NCBI GenBank assembly: GCA_019745275.1
Contig: JAIETJ010000037.1
Coordinates: 30,618 to 94,617 of the forward strand
Source of the DNA: Pseudomonadaceae bacterium
Lineage (GTDB): Bacteria; Pseudomonadota; Gammaproteobacteria; Pseudomonadales; Pseudomonadaceae
Direction of reading: 5' to 3'
Length of the DNA stretch: 64,000 nucleotides
Shown: one piece after another, positions 10,329-21,819 of the stretch
Numbering within the stretch: position 1 is the first letter of the stretch
How the letters are laid out: each line of letters begins with the position of its first letter
The notes under the pieces: model-generated
The model's database searches: none
The model's input: only the letters and a program-made list of their open reading frames with translations
Told to the model about the DNA's origin: nothing
Made by a program: the position numbers and the translations under genes

Positions 10329-11723
10329 TCACGATTTTGCCGGTGCCGCCCGCAGCAAGCTCAGCGCCATCAACACCAGCAAACCGACGCCCAGTAGCAA
10401 CACCGCCCACAAGCCGATGCGCTTCCAATCGGGGCCACTGGCGACGCTTGCTACGACGACGGGAGAGTCGGGAGTCGTAACCGCACTACTGACCGTCGCC
10501 AGCCCCAGCCGACTCAAGCGCTCCGGTTGAAAGCCCGGGATCAACGTAGTCAACGCCAGGTTGGCGGCCTTGGCGCCGGCATTACCTAAGGCCAAGGTGT
10601 AGGGCGGCGTGCCACGGGCGAGAAACACCAGTTCGGTGGCGCGCATACCCACTTGTAGTTGTGGCGCTTCAGTGCCCAAACCTCCGCCGCGCTGGTCGAC
10701 GACTAGTTTGAGCTGCTGCACGGGCGCACCATACAGCTCGATGACGTTTTGCACGGACTCAACCTCCGGCTTACCTGTCTGCGGCAAGCGATACAGCAAG
10801 CTACGGCTGAGCAGCTGCCATTGCACCTTGCCATCGCGGCGCCCGTAGAGCTGCACCGGTGCCAAGGTATTGGTCTGCGGCAGATTGATTTTGAATCGCT
10901 CCAGCGGCAATGCCAGCGGTAAATCCCAGATAAATTCGCCGCTCTTGACGCTGTTTGGCACGAGCACCGCCGACCACGCCATAGGTGCTGGCAGGCTGTC
11001 ACTGGTACGGCTGAATAGTTGCGCCTCGGTCAGAGCCGGAGCTTGCTGCGGAGCGAGCCAAAGCAAGCGCAAATAGCGTGCCCGCTCACCGGGCAGCTGG
11101 ACGCTGCGCTGCTCAAGCTGTTCGTCGGCAAACGACATACGGGCAATCTGTCCCTGCCCCCAACTCTGCCAATGTTGCAAGTCATCGCTGGCCTCGATCG
11201 AGAAGCTCTGAAAGCCCTCGGCATCACCACTCCAATTCAGCTGGAGTTTTTCCAACGGCGCAGCGATTACACTGGCATCCAGTAACCAGCCGCGCAATTG
11301 TTCTTCAGCCGGTGCGGCTCCGCTCGGCGCCGTCACTTCAACCAAGGTGCCACTGCTGTTGCGCTGCACACGAATGCCAGAGGCATCGAGGGGGGCATCT
11401 TTAGGCCCGCGCAAGGGGAACCACTTAACCGCCGTTTGCTGGATTTTTTCGCGTTCCTCGGCACGCCCCAGCGTTAGCGCATAGGCCTGTGCTTGGCCTT
11501 GCGCGTTAAACACCCGAGCATCGCGTAAATCGGCAAATTGCGCGGCAAAATGCAACGTCATCGGCAGCTCTAAGCGGTACCAAGGCCCCTCGCCGCTGAG
11601 TGTCAATGGCACTTGGCTGCGAAAATCTGCAGGTGCGTCTTGCGCGCTAGCCAGCGGCGCCAGCAGGCTGAACGCCACGGCCACAAGGCTAATCCAGCGC
11701 CCCGACAAAGAGTTCTGACTCAT
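10329..11723 (-). CDS. DUF3999 family protein
   Basis: Signal peptide and C-terminal TM; paired with and overlapping the DUF2339 gene, a typical Pseudomonas pairing. Confidence 0.8.
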   Translation of the reverse strand: MSQNSLSGRWISLVAVAFSLLAPLASAQDAPADFRSQVPLTLSGEGPWYRLELPMTLHFAAQFADLRDARVFNAQGQAQAYALTLGRAEEREKIQQTAVKWFPLRGPKDAPLDASGIRVQRNSSGTLVEVTAPSGAAPAEEQLRGWLLDASVIAAPLEKLQLNWSGDAEGFQSFSIEASDDLQHWQSWGQGQIARMSFADEQLEQRSVQLPGERARYLRLLWLAPQQAPALTEAQLFSRTSDSLPAPMAWSAVLVPNSVKSGEFIWDLPLALPLERFKINLPQTNTLAPVQLYGRRDGKVQWQLLSRSLLYRLPQTGKPEVESVQNVIELYGAPVQQLKLVVDQRGGGLGTEAPQLQVGMRATELVFLARGTPPYTLALGNAGAKAANLALTTLIPGFQPERLSRLGLATVSSAVTTPDSPVVVASVASGPDWKRIGLWAVLLLGVGLLVLMALSLLRAAPAKS

Positions 11724-14700
11724 GATTTGACCTGCTCTAATTCAGGCTCCGCACGCCGGGGAGGTAGCGGAGCAAAGTAGCCTACGATCAGCAGCAACAC
11801 GCCGACCCCAATAAACGAAACGATGCGAGCCAAGCCGCCTTGATTACCCAGCTCGATAAACAACAACTTGGCCACTACCACGGCGATTAACGCCGCGCCG
11901 ATCAGCCAGAGTTCGCGGCGCACATGGCGATGACCAACGATCATCAGCGGCAAGGCGATCAGGGTCCAGACAATCGACAGGCCGGCTTGCACCAGCATGG
12001 AGTCGAGCAGTGCCGACAGCTCGTATGGCACCGAGCCCCAGTGATGCGCAGCGCGAAACACTGCCGCGGTAAACAAACTGAACAGCGCCACACCGGCAAT
12101 ACACTGCGCCCACCAATCGGCCCGCTGCGCAGTCCAGCCCAGCTGCGGCAAGCCGCTGCGCAACCACTGGCAGGTGCCGAATAAGGCAAACAACAAGCCC
12201 AACTCCAGCGGGTTAATCAACGGCAGATACGGCAAGGGCTCGGCTGCGCCATCGCTGGCGATATTGGCCAAGCCAAACCAACCCAGCATCAGCGCCGCCA
12301 AAGGCGCAGCCGCCAGCACGCGGTACTCCCGCAGGTATGCTGTGAATGGCCAAGGCAGTCGACTGAGCCGCGTTTGCGGCTGAGCCATTAACCATAAATA
12401 GCCACTTGGCAGCAGCGCCCAACCCAGCCAGCGCCAGGCGTTGTAATGCTCGGCCAACTGCGCCAGCAGGTAGCGCAACTCCAGCGCCAGCAGGCCCAAC
12501 AACAACCAACAGCCCAGCACATGTGCCGCACTGACTGCGCGCCGTGGCAACAAATTGGGCAATTTGCGCAACAGACCAAGGTGCACGGCAAACAGCAGCG
12601 TCCAAGCCAACCAGGCAAAGTTCGCGGCGGGGTGCCAATCGCTGCGCCACGCCAGCGCCAACAAAAGCCCGGCCACGGGAATCAATAAGCTGCTGACTCG
12701 CGCCAGAGCCCGCCAGTCGCTACGCAAGGCGCACAACGCCGCCAGCGCCACGCTGACGGCCAACGTCAGCAGTAACAGCGTGGTCTGCAACTCGGCAGAC
12801 GCAAAGCGCAGCACTTCGCTGACCCAGGCCAAGGCCCACCAACCTACGCCCCACACCAATAACAATTGCGACAAGCGCTCAAGACTCAAGCGGCCCAAGT
12901 CGCCAGCGGCCTCGCGACGCACCACCTGATGCAACCGCCAAGCGCCCACTAGGGCGGCCAAACCCAGCACCAGCGGCGTCCAGAAGCCGCCATGCGCCAA
13001 TGGCTTGAGCCCCTCACTGGCCAAAGGCCCGAGCAGCACCGGCCCAGCCAGCAGAAACGCCGCGCCGCCGATCACTTGCAGCAGCAAACCGAAGACAAAA
13101 CTGGCGCGCTGTTGCAAGTGCAAACTCAGCCAGATGATCAGCAAGCCACTGCCCGCCCACACCGCGCTCGCGGTCTGCCACGGCAGCACGAACAACACCG
13201 CCAAGTTGATAAATACCAAGCCGACCAACAACACCACTGACAGGCTGCGCAGCAGTCGCACATCGCTGCGCACCAGCTGATCACGCGCCGCCAACAGCAT
13301 CCCACCGATCAGCGCCAAGCCAATCAGCGAGGCGGTCATTAGTCCACGCCAACCGGCGCTGAACACCCCAGCGCCGGCGCCCGTCGAACCCTCCAATTGC
13401 GCCAGAAACACCACACCACCGAGCAACTGCACGGAGAAGGCAGTGAATAGAAAACTGCGCTCTTGCAAGCGCAAACCAGCAAACAGGGTCACCAGACCGG
13501 CCAGCGACCAGATGATGGCGGTGGCTTCTGCGCCGAAGCACAGCGGCGCGATCAAGTACAGGAAGCCCAGACCTGTGCAGGCCAGTACCGGCAACAGGCG
13601 CCGCTCCCAGGCGGCCGTGGCATCGGCCGGCGCTTGGCGTAACTGCCAGTAGCTGAACAGCAGGCTGCCGAGCATCAAAGCGCCCAGCGGCGGACCGGCG
13701 AGCAAGCTGTCCTGGCCATGGCTAAGCTCAGTAACAAAGGCCAACACAGCCGCAGTTTGTAGCAACAAAGCGAAGATGCGCGCCAAGGGCCTGCGCTGAT
13801 GCAGGCCCAGCCAGTAGATAGCCGAACCCTCCACCGCCCAGACAGCCGAGGTCCAGCCGGCGCTTAGACCGAGCGGAATCGCGAGAGTGCCGAACACCAC
13901 GCCCAAGGCGATACAGGTTTCGACCAACAGCAAGGCACGCTCGCCAGTGCGCCCAGCCAACAGACGCGCCAGCCCCATGTAGAACAACCCCAGCGCCAGC
14001 GCACTGAAGGCGGCGGCAAACTCCAGATGCTGAATGACGGCGTACTGCAAACCAAAACCAATCAGCGGTGGACCAAACAACACACTGCCATCGACATAGT
14101 CTCCCTGACGCGCCGACCAGCGCAGCAACTCGGCCCGCTCGACAGGGGCGGCCAGCGCCTCGCGCAACTTGCGTCGAGCAAACAACAGACCGATGCCGAC
14201 ATACATCAAGAAAAACAGCACCAGAAACGGCTCGGTGCTCCACAGTAGCTCTGGCGTGTAAGAGCGCAGCCCCCACGCAAAGCCAATCCCGAAGGTGCCG
14301 ACAAAACCGATCAGGTTGAGCACGCGCCAGGCTTTAAACCAAGCAATGGCTAAAATTCCGCTGTTGAGCAGAATGAAATAGGAAAACAATGCAACATGGT
14401 TGCCGGCACCGGTCGAGGTCAAAATCGGCGCGGCAAAACCACCCAACGCTGCCGCTGCCGCCAACCCCAGCGCATCTTGAGTGATGGCTAAAATGGCCGA
14501 ACAGACGGTGATCACCACCAGCAAGCTCAGCGCCTCGGTGGAACTTAGCAGCGGATGCAGGCGCATTGCGGCAAACACCGTCAGATATAGCACGGCAATC
14601 CCGGTGCCTTGCAGCATCAAGCCGTAGTTGGTGTTGCGCAGCCGCAACCACCAACCCAGCCCGAGTAAGGCCACCGCCGTCGCCGCCACCCCGGCATAAC

Positions 14701-15352
14701 GCACTTGCACCGGCACTACCATGCCTTCAGTGGCGTAGCGCAGCAAAAAGGCCAAACCGAGAAACAACAGCACCACCCCCACACGCAGCACCGTATTGCC
14801 GCCAAACAGCCAAGCCTTGGCCTGAGCAATGGCCCGCTCAATAAGCGATGGCTCACGGGGCTTGCGTGGTGACGGTGGTGCGGCTGGACGGGGCGGCTGT
14901 GGCGCCCAAACCTGCGCCGGCAACTCACGACTCGCCGGCAACGGCTCAAGCACTGGCAACTCCCAGACCAACTCGCTGTCAGCGGCGGCCTCAGAGGCCT
15001 GCGACTCGGGCAACTGCCACACCAGACCATCGTCCGCGTCGACTTGCGCAGCGCTATTGGTAAGCGCTACAGCCTCGGCGGGTTCGGGCGTGACCGGCGT
15101 AACGCTAGGCGGAGCAGGCGCGCCCGCCTCAACCCCGAGTAAGCGCTGATGAATGGCCGCAGTGCCCTGCTCGAAGCGCTCGGCAAACGCCTGCAGCTCT
15201 TTGCGTAAGGCGCTTTGTTCAAACTCCAGAGCGCGCACCTTGAGCGCTTGGCCCAACGCCAAACCGATCAAACCACCAAAAATAGCGCCGCTGAGCGACT
15301 CGTCGGAGGCCGCACCAACTATTAAGCCGGCCAGCATGAAAATCCATTGCAT
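11720..15352 (-). CDS. DUF2339 large polytopic membrane protein
   Basis: 1210 aa, about 30 hydrophobic segments; NTVLRVGVVLLFLGLAFLLRYATE motif region. Confidence 0.85.
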   Translation of the reverse strand: MQWIFMLAGLIVGAASDESLSGAIFGGLIGLALGQALKVRALEFEQSALRKELQAFAERFEQGTAAIHQRLLGVEAGAPAPPSVTPVTPEPAEAVALTNSAAQVDADDGLVWQLPESQASEAAADSELVWELPVLEPLPASRELPAQVWAPQPPRPAAPPSPRKPREPSLIERAIAQAKAWLFGGNTVLRVGVVLLFLGLAFLLRYATEGMVVPVQVRYAGVAATAVALLGLGWWLRLRNTNYGLMLQGTGIAVLYLTVFAAMRLHPLLSSTEALSLLVVITVCSAILAITQDALGLAAAAALGGFAAPILTSTGAGNHVALFSYFILLNSGILAIAWFKAWRVLNLIGFVGTFGIGFAWGLRSYTPELLWSTEPFLVLFFLMYVGIGLLFARRKLREALAAPVERAELLRWSARQGDYVDGSVLFGPPLIGFGLQYAVIQHLEFAAAFSALALGLFYMGLARLLAGRTGERALLLVETCIALGVVFGTLAIPLGLSAGWTSAVWAVEGSAIYWLGLHQRRPLARIFALLLQTAAVLAFVTELSHGQDSLLAGPPLGALMLGSLLFSYWQLRQAPADATAAWERRLLPVLACTGLGFLYLIAPLCFGAEATAIIWSLAGLVTLFAGLRLQERSFLFTAFSVQLLGGVVFLAQLEGSTGAGAGVFSAGWRGLMTASLIGLALIGGMLLAARDQLVRSDVRLLRSLSVVLLVGLVFINLAVLFVLPWQTASAVWAGSGLLIIWLSLHLQQRASFVFGLLLQVIGGAAFLLAGPVLLGPLASEGLKPLAHGGFWTPLVLGLAALVGAWRLHQVVRREAAGDLGRLSLERLSQLLLVWGVGWWALAWVSEVLRFASAELQTTLLLLTLAVSVALAALCALRSDWRALARVSSLLIPVAGLLLALAWRSDWHPAANFAWLAWTLLFAVHLGLLRKLPNLLPRRAVSAAHVLGCWLLLGLLALELRYLLAQLAEHYNAWRWLGWALLPSGYLWLMAQPQTRLSRLPWPFTAYLREYRVLAAAPLAALMLGWFGLANIASDGAAEPLPYLPLINPLELGLLFALFGTCQWLRSGLPQLGWTAQRADWWAQCIAGVALFSLFTAAVFRAAHHWGSVPYELSALLDSMLVQAGLSIVWTLIALPLMIVGHRHVRRELWLIGAALIAVVVAKLLFIELGNQGGLARIVSFIGVGVLLLIVGYFAPLPPRRAEPELEQVKS

Positions 15353-15642
15353 GCGCTGAGTTCCAAGATCAAATGATTGAAAGAAACACCTGCTTCCCTG
15401 CCAAACCGCCAGCCGCCTGTGGCAGACGACCAGCCCAAAGCAAAACGACTGACCAGTATAGAGTCAACCCGTTTTCACTGACAAAGACGAGTGCACAGTC
15501 CGGCATCGACACATAAAACGGCATTTATGCACTTATTAACCAACAAACCGGCCAGATGGTCGTTCATAAAGGCGCAGACATCGCTATCATCGCGCGCCGA
15601 GCACGCTCACCTTCCGAGTCTCACACACAGGTACACAGCGAC

Positions 15643-16038
15643 ATGAGTAAGTTATTGATCGTCGGTGCAGATTTAGACCGTACCGATACATGGATCAAAT
15701 ACGAGCGCACCATGTGCGGCAGCTGCGTATCGTCGTGCTGCACCATGCCGGTCGAAGTGCGCTTTAACGACCTGCTACGCATTGGTCTGGTACAAGAGTT
15801 CGAGCGCAGCGAGCCGCGCAAAGACATCGCCAAGCGCCTGCAAAAAGAAGGCATCGTCGAGCGCTACAACCAGAAGCAAGAAATCTTCACCTTGGTGCGC
15901 ATGGGCAATAACGACTGCCTGTACCTAGACCGCAAGAGCCGCCTGTGCACCATCTACGACCTGCGCCCAGACACCTGCCGCAACCACCCAAAAATCGGCC
16001 CACGCCCGGGTTTCTGCGCCTTTAAGCCGAAGCTGTAA
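15643..16038 (+). CDS. YkgJ-family Cys-cluster (zinc/iron-chelating) protein
   Basis: CGSCVSSCCTMPVEV...DCLYLDRKSRLCTIYDLRPDTCRNHPKIGPRPGFC. Confidence 0.88.
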   Translation: MSKLLIVGADLDRTDTWIKYERTMCGSCVSSCCTMPVEVRFNDLLRIGLVQEFERSEPRKDIAKRLQKEGIVERYNQKQEIFTLVRMGNNDCLYLDRKSRLCTIYDLRPDTCRNHPKIGPRPGFCAFKPKL

Positions 16039-16064
16039 TCGCCCCGCGACTAACCCGCACGCAA

Positions 16065-16101
16065 TAAAAAAGCCCCGCGCATGCACTGCCGGGGCTTTTT
16101 G
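16065..16101. terminator. Bidirectional rho-independent terminator
   Basis: AAAAAAGCCCCG CGCATGCACTGC CGGGGCTTTTT between convergent genes. Confidence 0.85.
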
Positions 16102-16117
16102 TTTCAGTTGCCGCTAT

Positions 16118-17863
16118 TTACTGCTGGGCCAAATCCGCAGGTTTGCTCTCAACCGCCACCACCTTAGGTTTGATCAGGCTGAAATCGATCAGCGACTTGG
16201 GCTGATACGGATCGCCGATTATCAGCGGGCGCACCTTAAAGTCGGCACTCACCAGGCTCTTGCTGGTGTCCAACTCGGCAAAGCTTAATCCGGCCAAATT
16301 AGCCCAGGTGTGAATCAGGTTTGCGCTGCTGTAGGGCCGACTCAGCGCCGTCGTATAGTCAGCCGGGTTGTTGGCCCGCCACTGCTCGGAGGTCCAGAGC
16401 ATAAAGGGAATGGTGTACATCGGTGCCGTAGGTTTGCCCTCGTTACGGCCGAGCACGCTGCCCTCGGGCGAATCAAACACCGCCTCGCCGTGATCAGACA
16501 AATACAACAGGAAGCCATTGGGCTTAGTCGCGGCGAAATTTTCAATCAAGCTCGCCACCACAAAGTCGTTGTACAACACCGCATTGTCGTAGCTGTTGTA
16601 GGTCGGCAACTGATCATCCGTCACCCAAGCTGGCACACCTTGACGGTCGTTAAACTGGTCAAACTCGGCTGGGTAGCGGTACTTGTAGCTCATGTGGGTG
16701 CCGAGCAAGTGAATGATGATTAGCTTGCGCGGCGCGGCATCGCCCAAGATCTTATTGAACGGCGCTAACACATCGCCATCGTACTGCCGGGCATCCTGAT
16801 TGAGGTTGTTATTCAGGTACACCTGCTCATCGGCCTGCTTTGAAAAAGTTGTCAACATGGTGTTGCGCTTGGTCATGGTCTGCTGATTGGTAATCCAGTA
16901 GGTCTTGTAACCAGCCTGCTTCATCATATTCATGATCGACGGAGTGGTCAGATACGCATCCGGGTTTTTCTCATCAGCAAAGGTCAGCACCTGCTGCAAC
17001 GCTTCAATGGTGTAGGGGCGCGGCGTAACCACGTTGTCGAACACCGCCAATTGCTCACGCAACTTATCCAGTTTTGGCGTAGTCGCGCGCGGATAACCGT
17101 ACAGGCTCATGCGTTGACGATTAGTTGATTCCCCCAAAACCAACACCAAAGTGCTGGGGAGATCGACATGTTTATCAAGCATGTTTTGCAACGGAGCAAT
17201 TTTGGCGTTATCTGCCAGCAGTAGCTGCATATCGCTGAGTTGCTCCAGGTATTTACGGTACCCCACCACTAACTGCCACGGCACAGCCGGCTCAACCCGC
17301 GCCTCAAACTTCTCCAGCGCCTGCTGTAATGTAGGGCGCTTTTGAATTTGCTTGGCCAGCGGATACACCAGCACACCCACGAAAATGGCCAAACTCAAAA
17401 GTAGTGCTTGTTTGCGCGAAAAACCTAACGGGCGCACCCGCCTCCACAGCAACCAAGCGCCAAAGCTGTAGGCCAGATACACCGGCACCATCCACCAGGC
17501 AAAGTACTGGGCAAAGTACTCGCTGCTCTCGGCAATATTCGATTCAAACATGATAAAAATCACGCTCTGCGAAAACTGCTGACCATAGATACAAAAATAG
17601 CCCAGACCAACCAGCGAGCTCAGCCACAGCACCACACCGACAGTACCGGCAATGGCACGCGCTTTAGAGGGAAACAGCAACACCGGAATCAGCCAGATGG
17701 TGCTCATCAACAAGGCTTGGCGAAAATTCTCAAACCCGCTGGTGCCGGTTAGCTGGATCAGTAAATGGGTGACCCCGGAGAAGTACCAAAAAAACAGGAA
17801 CAACCAACCAAGGCCAGCCCAATCCATACCCTGCCGGCCTTTGGCCTGTGCTATCGCTTGCAT
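16118..17863 (-). CDS. Lipid A/LPS phosphoethanolamine transferase (EptA/CptA family)
   Basis: N-terminal TM domain; LVLVLGESTNRQRMSLYGYPRATTP, LGTHMSYKYRYP, YLSDHGEAVFD sulfatase-fold motifs. Confidence 0.92.
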   Translation of the reverse strand: MQAIAQAKGRQGMDWAGLGWLFLFFWYFSGVTHLLIQLTGTSGFENFRQALLMSTIWLIPVLLFPSKARAIAGTVGVVLWLSSLVGLGYFCIYGQQFSQSVIFIMFESNIAESSEYFAQYFAWWMVPVYLAYSFGAWLLWRRVRPLGFSRKQALLLSLAIFVGVLVYPLAKQIQKRPTLQQALEKFEARVEPAVPWQLVVGYRKYLEQLSDMQLLLADNAKIAPLQNMLDKHVDLPSTLVLVLGESTNRQRMSLYGYPRATTPKLDKLREQLAVFDNVVTPRPYTIEALQQVLTFADEKNPDAYLTTPSIMNMMKQAGYKTYWITNQQTMTKRNTMLTTFSKQADEQVYLNNNLNQDARQYDGDVLAPFNKILGDAAPRKLIIIHLLGTHMSYKYRYPAEFDQFNDRQGVPAWVTDDQLPTYNSYDNAVLYNDFVVASLIENFAATKPNGFLLYLSDHGEAVFDSPEGSVLGRNEGKPTAPMYTIPFMLWTSEQWRANNPADYTTALSRPYSSANLIHTWANLAGLSFAELDTSKSLVSADFKVRPLIIGDPYQPKSLIDFSLIKPKVVAVESKPADLAQQ

Positions 17864-18024
17864 CTATATTCCTCCACCGGGCAATCAAAAATGGCTAAAC
17901 ATCAAACATTACAACCCACCAACCATGCACTGGCGGGCAATTTTGCCGCATATCTTAGCCATGCGCATGTGAAAACCGTGTCTGAACCAAGCAGACCTGT
18001 GCCTGCCGCATTTCGCCCAATAGC

Positions 18025-18062
18025 AAAAAGCCCCCGCCATCGAGGATGGCGGGGGCTTTTTT
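18025..18062 (-). terminator. Rho-independent terminator downstream of typA
   Basis: AAAAAGCCCCCGCCATCGAGGATGGCGGGGGCTTTTTT, near-perfect 13-bp stem. Confidence 0.9.
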
Positions 18063-18076
18063 AAGCGCAGTACGAG

Positions 18077-19897
18077 TTACTTACTGCTTTTCTTGCCGGC
18101 GCGAGTACGCTCGCTTTCGCCAAGAATTTTCTTACGCAGGCGAATCGACTTCGGCGTTACTTCGCACAGTTCGTCTTCTTGCACGAACTCCAGCGCTTGC
18201 TCCAGGGTGAAACGGATTGGCGGAACCAAAGCAATGGTTTCGTCCTTACCGGAGGCACGCATGTTGTCGAGCTTCTTACCCTTGGTAGGGTTAATGCCCA
18301 GGTCGTTGTCGCGGCTGTTGATGCCGACGATTTGACCTTCGTAGATTTCCTGGCCGTGCTCGACGAACAGCTTGCCGCGCGCTTGCAGGGTTTCCAGCGA
18401 GTAAGTCAGAGCCTTACCAGTAGCCACCGAAACCAGTACACCGTTCTGACGGCCGGACATGTCGCCCGACTTCATTGGTGCGTAACGGTCGAAGATGCTG
18501 GTCAGGATGCCGCCACCACAGGTGATGGTCAGGAACTCGTTACGGAAACCGATCAAGCCACGGGCCGGGATGTTGTACTCAAGGCGCACACGGCCCTTGC
18601 CATCCGGAACCATGTTGGTCAGGTCGCCTTTACGCACACCCATCTGCTCCATCAACGCGCCCTGATACTCTTCTGGCAAGTCGATGGTGACGTTTTCGAA
18701 CGGCTCGTGCTTGACGCCGTCGACGTTGCGGATGATCACTTCTGGACGACCCACACCCATTTCGAAGCCTTCGCGACGCATGGTTTCGATCAGTACCGAC
18801 AAGTGCAACTCGCCACGGCCAGACACTTTGAACTTGTCTGCGCTGTCGCCTTCTTCAACGCGCAGAGCCACGTTGAAAAGCAGCTCCTTGTCCAGACGCT
18901 CACGGATGTTACGGCTGGTGACGAACTTGCCTTCTTTACCGCAGAACGGCGAGTCATTTACCTGGAAGGTCATGCTCACAGTTGGCTCATCAACCGACAG
19001 CGGCTTCATCGCCTCGACGTTCTGTGGGTCGCACAGGGTGTCGGAGATGAACAGCTCGTCGAAACCGCTGATGCAGACGATGTCGCCAGCGGCGGCTTCT
19101 TCAACGTCAACGCGGTGCAGACCGTGGTGACCCATCAGCTTGAGGATACGGCCGTTACGGCGCTTGCCGTCAACGTCGATAGCCACCACCTGAGTGTTTG
19201 GCTTAACGCGACCACGGGCGATCCGGCCAACGCCGATAACACCGAGGAAGCTGTTGTAGTCCAGAGCCGAGATTTGCATCTGGAACGGACCATCACGGTC
19301 AACTTGTGGCGCAGGAACGTGGTCAACAATGGCCTGATACAACGGGGTCATGTCTTCCGCCATGTCGGTGTGATCCAGACCGGCAATACCGTTCAGGGCC
19401 GAGGCGTAAATAACCTTAAAGTCCAACTGCTCTTCGGTGGCACCGAGGTTGTCGAACAGGTCGAAGATTTGATCCAGAACCCAGTCTGGACGTGCGCCCG
19501 GACGGTCAACCTTGTTGATCACCACGATCGGACGCAGGCCGGCTTCGAAAGCCTTCTTGGTCACGAAGCGGGTTTGCGGCATTGGGCCGTCTTGGGCGTC
19601 AACTAGCAGCAGCACCGAGTCAACCATCGACATTACCCGCTCAACTTCGCCGCCGAAGTCGGCGTGACCTGGGGTGTCAACGATGTTGATGTGGTAGCCG
19701 CCCCAGTTGATGGCGGTGTTCTTGGCCAGAATGGTAATGCCGCGCTCTTTTTCCTGGTCGTTGCTGTCCATCACGCGCTCGTCGTTGAGCTCGTTGCGCT
19801 CAAGAGTGCCGGACTGACGCAGGAGTTTGTCTACCAGGGTGGTTTTACCGTGGTCAACGTGAGCAATGATGGCGATGTTACGTAGATTTTCGATCAC
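18077..19897 (-). CDS. typA: Ribosome-associated translational GTPase TypA/BipA
   Basis: [56 protein letters not shown] start. Confidence 0.98.
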   Translation of the reverse strand: MIENLRNIAIIAHVDHGKTTLVDKLLRQSGTLERNELNDERVMDSNDQEKERGITILAKNTAINWGGYHINIVDTPGHADFGGEVERVMSMVDSVLLLVDAQDGPMPQTRFVTKKAFEAGLRPIVVINKVDRPGARPDWVLDQIFDLFDNLGATEEQLDFKVIYASALNGIAGLDHTDMAEDMTPLYQAIVDHVPAPQVDRDGPFQMQISALDYNSFLGVIGVGRIARGRVKPNTQVVAIDVDGKRRNGRILKLMGHHGLHRVDVEEAAAGDIVCISGFDELFISDTLCDPQNVEAMKPLSVDEPTVSMTFQVNDSPFCGKEGKFVTSRNIRERLDKELLFNVALRVEEGDSADKFKVSGRGELHLSVLIETMRREGFEMGVGRPEVIIRNVDGVKHEPFENVTIDLPEEYQGALMEQMGVRKGDLTNMVPDGKGRVRLEYNIPARGLIGFRNEFLTITCGGGILTSIFDRYAPMKSGDMSGRQNGVLVSVATGKALTYSLETLQARGKLFVEHGQEIYEGQIVGINSRDNDLGINPTKGKKLDNMRASGKDETIALVPPIRFTLEQALEFVQEDELCEVTPKSIRLRKKILGESERTRAGKKSSK

Positions 19898-20030
19898 TTT
19901 TGTATCTCGATCAGAGGATTCGGTGTGCCGCCTAGTTTAGGCTGCATTGAGTAAAGAGTCTTATGCAACTGTGACACTAGGTCGGTCGGGAGGGCGATGG
20001 CGGATACTGCCGCCATTTAACCCCGGGACT

Positions 20031-21485
20031 TTATGCCGGACGATAAACGCGCACATTGGCATGTCCCTCGCTCAACAAGTGGTGAACATGCAGGCGGCTC
20101 ATCACCCCCTTATCGCAATACAGCAGGTACTGGCGCGTCGCATCCAGCTCCTTGAAGCGGCTGTTCAAAGCAAAGAACGGCAGCGTTTGAACCTCTATGT
20201 CGCCCAACTGCAGCGGCGCATCTTCTTGGGCGTCGGGGTGACGAATATCCAACACTATCTGCCCCGGCAAAACTTGGGTGACTTCTTCGACCTGAATATC
20301 ACGACCCAGCTCGTCCATCACGTGATCAATCGACACCCGCCGCGCATTGCCGATGGCACGCTCCAGCACGCTCATGTCGAACTGCTCTTCTTCATATACC
20401 ACGCGCGGCAACTTGGCTCGGGTGGTGGGGCCGACCGAAATCACCCCGCAGTATTCCGGCATGTGCTTGGCGAACTCGGCGGTGCCGATGGCGGCAGCGG
20501 TGTCGATAATGTCTTGCTTGTGGCTGGCGATTAACGGGCGCAAGACCAATTTATCGGTCACGGCGTCAATCACCGACAGGTTGGTCAGGGTCTGACTCGA
20601 CACCTGAGAAATCGCCTCGCCGGTCACCAGTGCGTCAATTTCCAAACTCTCGGCAATCGAACCGGCGGCGCGCAACATCATGCGCTTAAGGATCACACCC
20701 ATATGGGCGTTATCCACTTTACCGAGGATTTCACCGAGCACTTCTTCAAAGGGCACGCTGATGAACAGCACTCGATGCGAGCTGCCGAACTTTTGCCACA
20801 GATAATGGGCAACTTCCATCACGCCCAACTCATGGGCGCGACCACCGAGATTAAAGAAGCAAAAATGCGTTAGCAGACCGCGGCGCATAATTTGATACGC
20901 GGCCACTGTCGAATCAAAACCACCCGACATCAGCACCAGTGTCTGCTCCACCGTGCCCAGCGGATAACCGCCGATGCCGTTGTGCTGGTGGTGAATAACA
21001 AACAAGCGTTGATTGCGAATTTCCAAACGCACCAGCACCTGTGGACTTTTTAGCTCAATCCCGGCGGCCCCACACTGCTGGCGCAACTGACTGCCGACAT
21101 AGCGCTCCACCTCCACAGAGGTAAAGCTGTGCGCACCGGCACGCTTGCAGCGCACGGCAAAGGTTTTGCCCGCTAATAGGTCGGCGTAGTGCGCCTTGGT
21201 TTTGGCCACCACATCGTCCAGATCCGCTAGCGGGTACTCATTAATCTCCAGGCAATGGGTGATGCCAGGAGTGCAACTCAAGCGCTCAATCATCGCCGCC
21301 AAAGTTTTTGGCTCACTCACCTGAGTCACTAGCTCTAGGTTGTCCCACTCGCCAGTCACCGTCACCGCCGAATCCAGATCACGCAAAACCGAGCGAATAT
21401 TCTTCGCTAACTGGCGGATGAACTGCTTGCGCACCGGCCGGCTTTTAATGGTGATTTCTGGAAACACTTTTACGATAAGTTTCAT
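20031..21485 (-). CDS. thiI: tRNA 4-thiouridine sulfurtransferase ThiI with C-terminal rhodanese domain
   Basis: [28 protein letters not shown]-loop [27 protein letters not shown] rhodanese loop. Start 21485. Confidence 0.97.
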   Translation of the reverse strand: MKLIVKVFPEITIKSRPVRKQFIRQLAKNIRSVLRDLDSAVTVTGEWDNLELVTQVSEPKTLAAMIERLSCTPGITHCLEINEYPLADLDDVVAKTKAHYADLLAGKTFAVRCKRAGAHSFTSVEVERYVGSQLRQQCGAAGIELKSPQVLVRLEIRNQRLFVIHHQHNGIGGYPLGTVEQTLVLMSGGFDSTVAAYQIMRRGLLTHFCFFNLGGRAHELGVMEVAHYLWQKFGSSHRVLFISVPFEEVLGEILGKVDNAHMGVILKRMMLRAAGSIAESLEIDALVTGEAISQVSSQTLTNLSVIDAVTDKLVLRPLIASHKQDIIDTAAAIGTAEFAKHMPEYCGVISVGPTTRAKLPRVVYEEEQFDMSVLERAIGNARRVSIDHVMDELGRDIQVEEVTQVLPGQIVLDIRHPDAQEDAPLQLGDIEVQTLPFFALNSRFKELDATRQYLLYCDKGVMSRLHVHHLLSEGHANVRVYRPA

Positions 21486-21591
21486 GGTGATAGGGCGTGA
21501 CAAGGCGACCAAAAAAGAGGGGCGCGGATTATAGCGGAAATCGCTCACGATTTAACCAACTATATGCAATCAACACGACGACGCTCGAACT

Positions 21592-21618
21592 TGGTGCGCA
21601 AATACCGCTAGCGCACCA
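21592..21618. promoter_or_regulatory. Inverted repeat upstream of glnA (candidate activator site)
   Basis: TGGTGCGC-N11-GCGCACCA perfect 8-bp arms; GCACC/GGTGC resembles NtrC half-sites but in reversed arrangement. Confidence 0.35.
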
Positions 21619-21702
21619 TTTTAGATCGCAAGTCTCGGCGTAAAAATCCCGGATAACCGAATAGAAAGCACCCCGCCACCCTGCTGACTCAATAAAAAGC
21701 AC

Positions 21703-21718
21703 TGGCATACATATTGCT
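21703..21718 (+). promoter_or_regulatory. Candidate sigma-54 promoter of glnA
   Basis: TGGCAT-N5-TTGCT matches the -24/-12 consensus with correct spacing, about 100 bp upstream of the glnA ATG. Confidence 0.75.
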
Positions 21719-21819
21719 CCCTTGTTGCAGAGGCTGCCGGGTGGGGTATTATCGCGCTCGGCAGCAAATACATCCGTGGGCTCACTATTATTCAGCCCTC
21801 ATTCCATCTGGAGGACACC

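Noticed and set aside
18179-19606. 475-aa plus-strand ORF antisense to typA
   Set aside because: Lies entirely opposite highly conserved TypA; composition is a codon-mirror artefact of a biased GC-rich gene, no domain recognisable.
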